Made by a program: the position numbers and the translations under genes. From Marsupella aquatica (Eukaryota > Marchantiophyta): a stretch of 64,000 nt of DNA. Shown here piece after piece: positions 23,401-34,587 of this stretch. The DNA is taken from the NCBI GenBank assembly GCA_973895155.1, contig OZ316895.1, positions 16,988,001 to 17,052,000 on the forward strand, in the 5' to 3' direction. Below the pieces are notes generated by a model. It had not been told where the DNA came from. It searched no databases and was given only the letters and a program-made list of their open reading frames with translations. Position 1 is the first letter of the stretch; each line of letters opens with the position of its first letter.

Positions 23401-25640
23401 TCCCTCTATGATGTGTCTGATGTTTAAAGGTATACGATTATTCTATTTTTGCAAGGAATGTAGAGCGGGCTCTCTCTGGCGGTGCTAGGACCTTCTTTGG
23501 GTCATTTTTTAACAAAGTCATGTCATAAGTGTCAATGACCACAAGTAGGGTCATTGAATTGGTCATATGGGATGTCATATAATTCAAATGACTGGACTTG
23601 TTGTCATTTGAGGGGTCTCTAGTGCAGTCATTGAAGATAAGCATGAATGACCAATTTGGAGCTAAGGGCTGGAGGTGGGCCCTAGAGTGCCATGTGGCAC
23701 CACATAGAGCTCGCAACCCCTCCACTAGGTGTCAAATACTATAATTACTATTCTCCAACCACTAGTTGCACCATTAGCAGTTTGGAGCCATGTTTTTGTG
23801 TTTACTTAAGGGATGATATAATCTTGGGGAAATCACTCCCAAGTCGTACGACTTTGGAGTGATTTGCCAAAAGTGTCACCATTGATGCATACCATCCTAT
23901 CTAAAGGAAATGAAGCCATTTTTTTTGTCTCTGCAAGAAGTAGTGCAAGGCTGTTGTCCTTCCATGTAATTGTGTCATGTTTGTGCCGGTGTTTGGATGG
24001 GGAATATTCTATTTTGCAAATGAATAGTGATGGGGCACTCAAGAAGGTAGTGTAATCTTCATTGAGTCATTTCTGAAAAAATTGGTGTCATAAATACCAA
24101 TGATTACAAGTAGGGTCATTAAATCTGTCATATGGGCTGTCACATAAGTCAAATGACTGGATTTGTGGTCATTTGAGGGGTCCCTTGTGCAATCATTAAG
24201 CAGAAGCACAAATGACCAGTTTGGGGCTAGGGGCTGGAGGTGGGCCCTAGAGTGCCATGGGGCCCCACATAGAGGTGAGAACCCCCTCCACTAGGTGCGG
24301 GACACTATACTCATCATCGTCCAACCACTAGTTGTGTCATAAACACTTTGGACACATGTTTTTGCATTTACTTAAGGCATGATGCACCTTGGGGAAATCA
24401 CTCCCAAGTCATACAACTTTGGAGTGATTTGCCAAAAGTGTCACCATGGATGCATACCACCGTATCCAAGCGCAAATGGAGCCATTTTTTGTCTCTCCAA
24501 GAAGTAGCGCAACACCAATGGAAGGTTGTCATCTTGTGATGTAATTGTGTCATGTTTGTGCCGGTGTTTGGATGAGGAATACTCCATTTTGCATATGAAT
24601 AGTGTCGGGGCATTGTGAGTAGGTGTTGTAATCTTCATTGGGTCATTTTGGAGGAATAGTGTGTCATTAATGCCAAAGACTGCAGTAAGGGTCATTTTGG
24701 CAGTCCTTTTGGAAGTCATTTGTGCCAAATGACTCCATATGGGGTCATTATAGAGGTCCCTCATGGTGTCATTACGTACCATCAGAAATGACCCTTTTGG
24801 GTCTAGGAGCTTAAGGTGGCCCTAGTGTGCCATGGGGCTCTACATGAAGGTGGCAACCTCTCCACAAGGTGCGGGGTACTATACCCACCGTACTATTCTC
24901 CAACCACTAGTTGCACCATGAGCACTTTGGAGCCATGTTTTTGCAATTACTTAAGGGATGATGCAACCTTGGGGAAATCACTCCCAAGTCATACAACTTT
25001 GGAGTGATTTGCCAAAAGTGTCACCATGCATGCATACCATCCTAAGTCATGCATACAAAAATTGTTTTTGTCTCTCCAAGAGGTATATAGTGCAATACTA
25101 GTGGAAGACTATGTCCTTCTATATAACTATGTCATGTTTGTGCCGATATTTGGATTTTGGATATATTCTATTAAATTCCAAAGGAATTGTAAAGGGGCAC
25201 TCCGAGAGGTAGTATACTCTTCATTGGGTCATTTTCACATAATGTGTGTCATTAATGCCAATGACTACAATAAGGGTCATTTTGGTAGTCAGTTAGAGGT
25301 CATTTGGAGCAATTGACTGCATATGTGGTCATTAGAGAGGTCCCTCATGGTGTGTCATTAATGGAAACACCTCAAATTAGGGTAATCTTGGTTGTCATAC
25401 TAGAGGTCAGAAGTACCAAATGACTGGAAATGTGGTCTTTACAAAGGCTATTGGGGGGTTCTCTTTGGAGGTACAAGGGAGTTCATTGGGTCATTTGTGA
25501 ATTAAATGGTGCTTCAATCTGAGGACTAAACGTGGGGTCACTCACGCTGTCATATTGGAAGCCATTAATGTTGGCATATTGGAGGTCATATAGTCATGGG
25601 AAGGCTCACTTATTAATGCTTTGGTGTAATGCTCTCAAAA
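20430..25640. repeat. CACTA-1 5' subterminal AATGAC/GTCATT motif field
   Basis: Over about 5.2 kb the motif AATGAC (often AATGACCA or AATGACTA) and its complement GTCATT recur every few tens of bases in both orientations. The density is highest at 20430-21370. The same motif recurs in the 3' subterminal region (about 38100-38830). In En/Spm elements the subterminal motifs are the binding sites of TNPA, so these are the candidate sites for the TNPA-like protein encoded at 34588-37755. The right part is built of ~577-bp tandem units, annotated separately. Confidence 0.8.
21375..25400. repeat. Tandem array of ~577-bp units with an internal palindrome
   Basis: The anchor GGAGTGATTTGCCAAAAGTG, with minor changes, starts at 21387, 22124, 22702, 23280, 23856, 24421 and 25001, giving spacings of 737, 578, 578, 576, 565 and 580 bp. 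Units 22124 and 22702 are nearly identical and the outer units are more diverged. In most units the anchor forms the right half of a 36-bp near-perfect palindrome centred on GTAC (for example 22676-22711: AAATCACTCC ... GGAGTGATTT). Short ORFs in the units (60-107 codons) shift with small indels and do not look coding. Confidence 0.85.
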
Positions 25641-25939
25641 ACTCTTACACAACATAGCCTCATATGTAGTGGTCATGTAGCATGTAAGGGACCCAATAAT
25701 TGTGCTTGAGTCATGAATGAGGGTTTCTCTCAATTGAGTCAGGAGTGGAGAGCTATTAAATGCTAATATTTTGGATGAGTATCACTATCATATGGTGAGA
25801 CAATAAGGTAGTCCAAAATGGTGTTCATGCATGCGGGTTATGGGTTTATATCGCGGGCATATATCGGACATTTTATATCGCTAGCATCATTTTTTATATA
25901 TAACATTGGTCCTTAACATTCTTGTTGGCACCAACACAA

Positions 25940-26140
25940 ACAGCCATGACCTTATGGGGGGGTCATGACATTATGAGTTATTAACCTTGCCTTCCCTACT
26001 TAGGGCCTTATGGGGGCGTCCGGACCTTGTTATTAACCTCTATAGTCGGTATTTCCCTAGGGCCTTATGGGGGGGGGGGGGTTACATTGTTATTAACCTA
26101 GTCTCAACTTCCCTAGGGCCTTATGGGGGGTCCAGACATG
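25940..26140. repeat. G-run tandem repeat
   Basis: Three to four units of about 65 bp share AGGGCCTTATGGGGG, TTATTAACCT and CTTCCCTA. One copy carries a run of about 13 G near 26069-26081. Several G runs on one strand could favour G-quadruplex structure. Confidence 0.65.
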
Positions 26141-26703
26141 TGAGAGATATTGTCAGAATATAACCCTAATTAATGACCCACAATATCCACCATCCCCATC
26201 CAACAGAATACCTTACCTTTACGGGGTTTAGGGGTCCAGCATTAGGTTTTTCCCGCTAAGTGTTCTTGCGTACCAACAGGAGCCCTTTTTCCTGAAAAAA
26301 CATCGAGAGGGCAACGCTCGATGTGCTCATTTCTTGGCATACCTTTGTGTGCACATTGCAAGGGCTTAGGGTTGCGCAGCGTTGTGCTCCATTCCACCAA
26401 GCTTCGACACCCTTCGAAGCGTTGGGCGAGGCATTGTTCGGGCAAGCATTGGGTGAGGCATTGTTTGAGTGAAGCGTTGGACGTGGCATTGTTTTAGTGA
26501 CCATTTGCAAGGTTTAGAGGAGGAGCTCCGACCCGAAGCCATTCAGGCTACAATTGTTTTTGAGCTTGTTGCGCGCGGTCGGCGGAGCACCTCGGTAGGA
26601 CTTGGGAGCTTCTTTGGAGGACCCTGCGCTTTGGAGGACATTCGGGCTTTGGAGTGCCCGATTGCAGGGTCAAGGCAATAGCTTCTTTACATTTGTCATT
26701 GTT

Positions 26704-26920
26704 GCGGGTGAGGAGCGGAGGATGAGCTGCAATCGGCGATAAGCTGCGGGTGAGGAGCGGAGGATGAGCTGCAATCGGCGATAAGCTGCGGGTGAGGAGC
26801 GGAGGACGACCTACAATCGGCGATAAGCTGCGGGCGAGGAGCGGAGGACGACCTACAATCGGCGATAAGCTGCGGGTGAGGAGCGGAGGACGAGCTACAA
26901 ATCAGTGACGAGTTGCAATC
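26704..26920 (+). repeat. 42-bp minisatellite
   Basis: The 42-bp unit beginning TGCGGGTGAGGAGCGGAGGA and ending GCGATAAGC starts at 26704, 26746, 26788, 26830 and 26872. The copies differ by a few substitutions and the last is partial. The unit length is divisible by three, but no convincing ORF runs through it. Confidence 0.85.
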
Positions 26921-29263
26921 AGCAGCAAGCTACAATCGGCAAGAAGCTGTGGGTGAGGAGTTGCAATCGGCGAGAACCTACAGGAGGTTCCATCAAGGAG
27001 CTGCGAGAACTTATATCTGTGGGAGCGAGTTTGGGCTGAGGTGCGAGAAGGTCAGTTGTGCAATTTTGCGCTTCTTCCCCTTCTGGCCATTTGTTCATTC
27101 TGCATTTTTGCTTTGCTTTTGCCAATGTGCTACCAATGTGCTGTCAGTCCATGAATCCAATGTTGCCTTCTTGTTCTGTTGCTTAGTGTCTGCTAGTATG
27201 CTTATGGCAATGACAGAGAAGCTCCGATTGCTAAGAGACTATTTGCTCTCTCTTTCTCGCTCTCTCTGTCCCTCTCTCTCTAAGTGCTTGAGTTTTGCAC
27301 CAGTTTTTGAATGTCTACAATGTTGAGTTCCCTTTGCAGAGAAATGTGAATGCAGTTTTCGAATGTCTAGAATGTTGAGTTCCCTGACGTGATGCGATGG
27401 AGCATCCTGGACGCGCACTGATTGTAGCAGTTGTGCATGTCGTCGGCACTGTCATGGATTGGAGAAGGAAATCCCATAGAACTAGCCATTGCACTTTCTC
27501 GCACAATGCCTGCATTTCCTTCCCTGTACCATGCTAGCTCCACTGCGACCTTCCACTGCTATCTATGTTGATTCCTTCCACTGCTACAAAATTCTGCTTT
27601 GCAATGGCATCCCAATGCTCATATGTCCCAGTAAAATTCGGGTAGACATAAGTATTAGGCGCGGACTCTTCTCTCTCTGCCTGCCCAAGATCAGGGTTTA
27701 CTGGTTCTAATTGCTAATTCAGTCCCCATTTAGAAAGACCTAAGAAATTTAACTATCTTCGAGCTTTATTGTTTGTTTTGGCAAAATCTTCCCTTGCGGC
27801 AAGCAGCTGAGGCCCAGCGTCCACGATGTCCAATACATTTTTCAAGACATAAGTAAGCTGGCTGGGAAATGCCTTTCTCCTCAATCTCAAGAGATGATTT
27901 TTCGATCTGGAGTCTGCTCACGTATTGCTCTTGCTTGTCCAGAACCTGAACGGCTATTTACCACAACTGAATCAAGTGCCCGAGTTCTGACCAAGTTGTC
28001 CTTTGTCTGTCTGCTGTTGATTTCTGATTGCTACTTGTTGGATTTGTCTGCTATGTTCAGTTCAGTTTGTTGTCTTGTTGTCGTCTGACAATCTTTGTGG
28101 TGCAAGGTGAGCTTGATCTCTTATTATTACAATGTAGTCCTTAGTTTTCCATTGTATGATGTTTTCCTTAGTTTGTCTATGTTCCTCAATGAATTGGTTT
28201 CCTTACTCTTCTTTTGACATCCCTCTGTATCATAGCCCTTTTGTTTTCTCTTTTTTTTACTGAAGAGAAGTGCAGGCATGTATGGTGAATCCTCACTTGA
28301 TTCCAGCAGCGACTCTGTAGAATTTTGTCGCCAAAAAGTTTCAGAGTTTCGTGTGTGGTTTGCCAACTGCTGTGCCACCTCAGAGAATTCCTTAGTGGCT
28401 TTTGTACAAGCCTTGCTCTTCAACTATGGTAATTTACAGCTAACTGTCTGATGTTCACACAACATCCATACACAGCAATGAATACAACTCCATGAATACA
28501 GCCACATGATTTCCTTTGGTCTGCAAACTGGACGAAACTAAACTAAAATCAGCTTGGTCAATTTTAAATTCTTCGTAAGGGTCTCTGACAGCAGCCCGGT
28601 ATAGTCATTTGTGCACGAAGATAGAGTACGGTGCAGCTTTTGAAAAAGTGGGTGGACCAGCAGCTTGTTGAGAGTAAAGCAACTTATGGTTCTGTAACAG
28701 ATGTGTGCAGCAGCTTAAGATGTAGAAGGCACACAATAAAACTTGATTTTTACAGATTTAAAAAAGGGCAGGGTGAGTGAGCACTGCATGTTGAACTCAC
28801 AGGTCCGAATCTTGATTTGATTTCGCTGCTAAAATTCGTATCTCTTGCCTGAGTCCCAGTTTGCTGGAGTTTTGTTGCTCTCTGTGCTTTGTTGTGCACA
28901 TTGTTGTGTTTGCTCTGTCCATTTTAAAACTTGAGAGCCAAATGAATGCTTTGCTGAAACTCAATTTCTATTTGTTCTGTGTTACCCTTACAGATTTTAA
29001 AAAGGCAGTGTGAGTGAGCACTGCTGTACAGCAAGCAAAGGCATACAGGTTGCAATATTTGTGATTGCTTCCAATCATCTAGGCCAAGGTTATTTGCGCT
29101 GCTCAATCCTAAATGCTTTGCCATCTATAAAGCATTGGTTTATGTTGCACCCTTGTGGTTACATGTCATATTTTATGCTGCACCCTCATTCTTTTGTGTC
29201 ATACTGCACCCTGTTATTCCTTCTTGTTTCACAATCTGATGTAGGGTCTGAGTGTGCAGGACC
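26921..29263 (+). other. 5' region of the PHD cargo gene, no coding exon recognised
   Basis: This part of CACTA-1 has T-rich, intron-like sequence, CT runs (27240-27290) and small duplications (GAATGTCTA...TTGAGTTCCCT at about 27308 and 27360; ACAGATTT...GAGTGAGCACTGC at about 28752 and 28990). Parts resemble the CACTA-1 left flank at 19.0-20.1 kb. A 3' splice site just before the ATG at 29264 (TGTGCAG/GACC) suggests the region holds 5' UTR exons and introns of the PHD gene. Confidence 0.35.
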
Positions 29264-29857
29264 ATGGCTCGCAATAAGCAGAAGGCCATGAATCGTTGCA
29301 GAGGTGAATCCTCTCAAGCACCTCAATTGTCCTTATATTCAGACATTGAGATTAACCAGAATAGTCCACATGTATGTGCGATTTGTGATGAGGGAGGGGA
29401 TCTCATTGTTTGTGATGGGCCTTGCCACCGACATTTCCATAAGAATGTTTCCTGTCCTTTGGGTCAGCAATGGCTATGCCCAACTATATCCCTCGCTGAT
29501 GGCCATGTTGGAGAATGGCTTTGTGTTGATTGCAAGAATGAGGAACATTCTTGCTTTAAGTGCCATGTGTCTGGAAAAATTGGTGAAGAGGTAAGAAAAT
29601 GTCCAGACTCTCTCTGTGCCCGGTTTTACTGTCGGCAGTGTTTGGTTCATGGCACAGCATCATGTGGACTCCATATTTGTCTTACTTGTGGACAGGGGCC
29701 CAATGATGGGGCTAATGGCTTTTTGGTTCAGTGCATGAGGTGTCCTAAGGCATGGCACAAAGACTGCCTGCTGTTTATCCAGCAGAGGGGATTTGCCCAT
29801 GATCGAACAATTTGGGATCACTCAGCACATGGGCAGCCCAAGAAGGGGATGTTTTAA
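29264..29857 (+). CDS. EDM2-like tandem PHD zinc-finger protein inside CACTA-1
   Basis: The 197-codon ORF starts at an ATG in good context (ACCATGG); a possible 3' splice site lies just upstream. After a short basic N-terminus, residues about 36-95 form a PHD finger: CAIC, EGGDLIVCDGPC, HRHFHKNVSC, W-L-C-V-D-C. A second Cys/His set follows: CFKC, CPDSLCARFYCRQC, CGLHICLTC, and last CMRCPKAWHKDC. This order, with a PHD, an extended Cys-rich segment and a closing C-x2-CPK-x-(W/Y)H-x2-C, resembles the zinc-finger region of plant EDM2, a chromatin regulator acting at silenced transposons. The large remainder of EDM2 is missing. The ORF has no stop or shift and precedes the TNP2 gene in the same orientation. 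It is probably captured host sequence kept as cargo. Confidence 0.68.
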   Translation: MARNKQKAMNRCRGESSQAPQLSLYSDIEINQNSPHVCAICDEGGDLIVCDGPCHRHFHKNVSCPLGQQWLCPTISLADGHVGEWLCVDCKNEEHSCFKCHVSGKIGEEVRKCPDSLCARFYCRQCLVHGTASCGLHICLTCGQGPNDGANGFLVQCMRCPKAWHKDCLLFIQQRGFAHDRTIWDHSAHGQPKKGMF

Positions 29858-30520
29858 TGTCCTGACCATGACATTGACCCTACACTAGGCACTCTTGCTA
29901 GGAGCCACATATCTTGGATTTGATTGAGGCTGGATCGAACACAAACTTGAGATAGAGCTTTTTGATGGTTTCACGTGGACTTAAACAATTTTCAAAGTGC
30001 TAAAACATGTGGACTATTTATATGCAGTTTGATGAACTCCTCATGTATACACACTCTACGACAGTGCATTGCGGATTGAGGCAATTAATTTTGAGAAATC
30101 AACTTTATTATCTTTTCCAGGGTAGGATTCTGATTTTCAAGCATGTACTTTGAGTGTGACTTTCCTCCATATTGATGTCTAAACTTCACTTGTAAATTTG
30201 TCACTGGTGTCACAAACATTACTTATTCCAGACCTGTCTGCTCACATTCCTAATAGGCAAACAAATACTGGAAATGATGAAGGCACAGAGATTTACGTTC
30301 ATAGTATCATTCTGATGACACTGTATGTGATGCTCTATTTGTATGCAAGGAGAAGGTGCCCTACTACAGTGGATTTGAGAAACTGGGCTCTGTGGGTTTG
30401 AGCAATTGGACTGTGGTTGGCATCGGTTGTACAACTGTGACGGTAGGCCCAATTTTGTATGCATGTCACTCTGATTCAGTTTGAAAATCATAGTTTGAAT
30501 ACAATTTCAATCAAGCTAGC
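29858..30520 (+). other. Gap between PHD ORF and TNP2 gene
   Basis: No ORF of note. It should contain the 3' end of the PHD gene and the promoter of the transposase gene. No clear TATA box was picked out. Confidence 0.3.
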
Positions 30521-33500
30521 ATGGCACAATTGCCACAGAATACGTTAGGTGTGGGTAGAACTCCAAAGTTACCGCTCTTCCATCCAGCTAGAGTACAACA
30601 TCGTGATGATGCTTTGTGGGTTCGAGAACAGAAGGCCTGCCACAAGAGTGGGGACCATAAGATGTACTGCCCTTGTGTGAACTGCAAAGGGAATTATAGG
30701 ACTAATCGGAATACTGCTAGACTGCACCTTATTAAACATGGTCGGTACCCTGCATGTCGAGTGTGGGTGGGAGAGGGACAGGACTCTTCTGATGAAGAGT
30801 GGGGTGCTGACTACATGTCACAACATGGCCCTGAGGCATTGAGGGTAGCAAACCTTCAGCAGGCAACCTGTGCACAACAGCCAACTGTAGATGTTGAAGA
30901 ACATTTATTTGTAGATGTTCCAGAGTATCCAACTGTGGATGTTCAAGAACATCCAACTATAGATGTCGAAGAACATATCAGGGCTCTACTGGAAGAAACG
31001 TTGCTGAGAACCAGTGAAGAATCCCCTGAGCATGAGCTAGATGATCAGGACCGTTTTGACTTGGATTTTGTACTTGGGGATGATGAGAGTGAAGGAGGTG
31101 CCCATCCTGTAAACCCCCTTGAAACCTCCAAAACTCCTGTGGAGACTGATCCTGCACAGTTATCTTTAGATGCAGCAATGCAACCTTTGTTCCCAGGCAG
31201 CAAAATAGATGTTGTGTCATTCATGTTGCTTCTGCTGAACATCTGTCATGGCCATGGATTCTCAAACAAAGGAGTGAATGCATTGTTGTCTTTGATGGGG
31301 GAGCATGGTATGCCTACAGAGCATAATCTGCCCAAGAACTTATATGCTGCAAAGCAGCTATTGAGAAAGCTTGGCTTGGATTATGAGAGAATCCCTGTCT
31401 GTGAGAAAGGTTGTATGCTCTTTAGGGGTGAGAATGCCAAGTTAGAAAACTGTTCAGTGTGTCAGCAGCCCAAGATGAAGAGAGTGGGGAATTCATTACA
31501 GGCAAGGAAGGTAGTGCGGTATTTCCCTATAATTCCCAGGTTGAAGAGATTGTATGCCACTGCTGGTACATCTAAACTCATGACTTGGCATCATGAGAAT
31601 AGAAGCACAGACAACATGGTTCGGCACGCAGCAGATTCAAAGGCTTGGAAGCATGTGGATACAAATATTGATCGGGAATTTGCAGCTGAACCAAGGAATG
31701 TGCGATTTGGGTTGGCACTTGATGGGGTGAATCCCTTTGGGAATAATTCCACAGCTTGGTCTACCTGGCCAATACTGTTGTTGAATTACAATTTACCTCC
31801 TTGGCTTACCACCAAGAAGTTCTTTGTCATGCTAGCTATGCTGATTCCAGGACCTGATTCAGTAATAGAGGAACAGCTAGACATAATATTGGGCCCATTC
31901 TATGAGGAGTTGGAGCTGTTGTGGAAGAAAGGAGTGCCCTGCTTTGACAAATTGCCACGCCCAGGATTGTCTCAACACTTCAACCTTAGGGCTGTGCTAT
32001 TGTGGACAATCAATGATTACCCTGCATATGGTTTAATATCTGGACAACAACACTCTGGATACAAAGGATGTGTCATCTGTGGGCCAGAATGTGTGGCACG
32101 TGGTTCTAAGCACTTGCAGAAATTAGAGTACAGTGGCCACCGTCGATGGTTAGCAGCAAGGCATCTTTTTCATAGACCAGATAGTGCACAATACTTTGAT
32201 GGTGCAATTGAGAGTCGACCTGCACCGTGTAGAATGACAAGCTCTGATAGAAAGAAGTGGGGAGACGAGACAACAGAATATTTGAAGAAGGGAGGAACCA
32301 AGGTTGAGGATGAGAAATGCCCCATAAAGGTGCATGGAGTGAAGAGGGCTACTGGTCTGTACAAGTTGCCCTATTGGAATGTAAGACTCCATACTACTAC
32401 AATGAATTTCTGCAATCTCTTCATATGACTTTGAAATATATTCTCTTCATATACTTCCTGTAGCCCAGATTTTGTAATTGTTGTATTCAATGCACTAATT
32501 TCTAAATTGTGTCCACTGCACAACTACTGCCCAGTGATGCCAAAAGTTGTATTCAATGCCCTAATTTCTGAATTGTGTGTCCACTGCAGAAACTACTCAT
32601 TAACCATTGTCTAGATCCCATGCACTGTGAGAAGAATCTTGCACACAACATTGTGCACACTATCATTGGGACCAAGGACACTCCTTCTGTGAGAGAAGAC
32701 ATGAAGCTCTTACAGGTGCGCCAACACCTATGGCTTGTACCCAATCCAGCTCCCAAGCGTAAGGATGACAAATTGTTGATGCCCCCAGCCCCATATTGCC
32801 TGAGCAAGAAGGAAAGAACAAGGTTCTTGGAGGTTTTATTGACCTTGAAAGGGCCCACTGGTTTTTCAAGTTCTTTGGCAAAGTGTGTTACAAAATCCAA
32901 GAAACTCTCTGGGTTGAAATCACATGATTTCCACCAACTCATGCAACAGATTCTCCCTCTGGCAACAATGGGATTACTTGATGAAGGGGTTCGCTTGGCC
33001 ATAGCTGGGGTGAGCAATATCTATCGCCAGATCTGTACGAAGGTGTGGGACCCTTCAATGTATGAGAATTTGATGATGGATGTTGCATTCACTCTCTGCA
33101 TTTTGGAAATCCATTTTCCACCAAGCTTCTTTGATGTCATGACCCATTTAATGATTCACCTAGTGGAGGAATTAGACTTGTGTGGCCCAGTTACAGGCAG
33201 ATGGATGTACCCAATAGAGAGGAACCTGAAGGTATTGAAGGGTTATGTACGAAACAAGGCACGTCCAGAGGCTTCTATGGCTGAAGGCTATGTATTAGAT
33301 GAGTCTTTGGGATTTCTTTCTGAATACATGATTGATGCAAAGGGAGAGGGAAAACGAACCTGGGAGTTGGAGGAGGATGCTGGCGTTGCAGGCATTGTTT
33401 TGGAAGGGGCTGCAAAGGCGATAACTTTGGATTGGTCTGAAATGATGGCCATGCATCATTATATATTAGAGAATGAAGAGACAGTGGCTCCATGGTACAG

Positions 33501-34489
33501 GTACATAAACCCTAGAAACTCTCCTATCCTTAGGCATATGGATCATAATTATGTTGCCCCATTGTGTTTGTATATTCATGGTGGATCGTGCACTAATGTC
33601 TTCAGTGTTGTTGTTGCCATGCAGGATATATGATGCTACCAATGAGACTGTTACCAAACGAAGAGTGGATTTCCGGAAGGAGTGGATGAGGAAGCCTGCC
33701 AATCGAAGAAAACCAGTGGAATTTCCCGTAGACTGCCAAGAATTGCCACCTTTCAGGGAATGGTTTCAAACATTAGTCAATACCCATAATTTTGAGAAAG
33801 AGTTTGAGCGGTCATTACTATCTGCATACTCCACACCACCTAGTTTGAAGGCACGACTGTATAGGGCATGTAGAGCCTATGGGCACCATTGGAGGACTAT
33901 TCCATCCTTGGGGTGTTTGAGTGATTGTGATTCTGGTGCTTTCAGCACTTTTGATTCTGGGATGGCTTCTACATTCACTGAGAAGCGAGTGGACAGGTCT
34001 GGTGCAACCATAGAAGAATCTGTACAGTATGTAGGGGCCTTGACAGATATCTTGGTACTGAATTATGGCAGCTTGAGGAAAGAGGTGATTCTTTTCAAAG
34101 GGAAATGGGCAGATCCATCATGGACTCCTAAATCCTCAGCCAGTATGAGGTATACCAAGTCTGGTCTTTGGCAGGTGAATTTCCATAGAGAACTGGGTGT
34201 GTCCAAGAAAATGGATTACGTTTTCCCAAAGCAAGTGGAGCAGGTTTTCTTCCACCCCAATGAGAAGGGGATAGCATGGAGAACAATCCTCCACAAAGAA
34301 TCCAGGTCCACAAGGGTGTTAGGTGATTACACAGACGTTGATTTCCATGCTACAATGGAAAACAATGCCAAATTACACATCGAATTGGCTAAGGCCTGTA
34401 GGTCCAGAGAAAATCCAGGACCAAGTACTGGTCCCAAACGAGGCAGAGATGCAGAGGGATCTGCAAGAAAGGGCAGGCCTAAGCAGTGA
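30521..34489 (+). CDS. TNP2-type CACTA transposase, three exons, intact (1211 aa)
   Basis: Exons 30521-32380, 32590-33500 and 33625-34489 join in phase (0 and 2) at GT-AG borders with no stop. The N-terminus has the Cys pattern of TNP2 proteins (YCPCVNCKGN, then HLIKHGRYP, about residues 47-85), followed by a low-complexity block of TVDVEEH-like repeats. Residues about 235-545 match the Transposase_21 core (LLLLNICHGHGFSN, CMLFRGENAKLENCSVC, LNYNLPPWL, GYKGCVICG). The exon junction falls in the usual LPYW ... LDPMHCEKN region. A DUF4218-like part follows (HLVEELDLCGPV, WMYPIERNLKVLKGYVRNKA, about 800-850), then a DUF4216-like part (LNYGSLRKEVILFKGKW, about 1065). The protein recognises and cuts the CACTA ends. 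A 98-bp gap separates it from the TNPA-like gene. Confidence 0.93.
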
Positions 34490-34587
34490 ATAGGTTTTAG
34501 CTAGGTGTGTGAAGTCCATAGATGGACTACATGTATGGACTATTTATGAAATCAGACTAATGGTTTACCCATTTGTGCAGTTGGTGA

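Noticed and set aside
21375-25400. The ~577-bp repeats as a CRISPR-like array or tandem gene family
   Set aside because: Units are long, directly adjacent and diverge along their whole length, with no repeat-spacer pattern. The ORFs inside shift frame between units.
26242-27515. ORFs of 60-137 codons around the minisatellite as captured gene exons
   Set aside because: No domain, no consistent splice pattern, and composition driven by repeats.
28127-28423. Antisense 98-aa Lys/Ser-rich ORF
   Set aside because: It is the complement of a T-rich repeat also present near 20 kb; no domain and no splice context.
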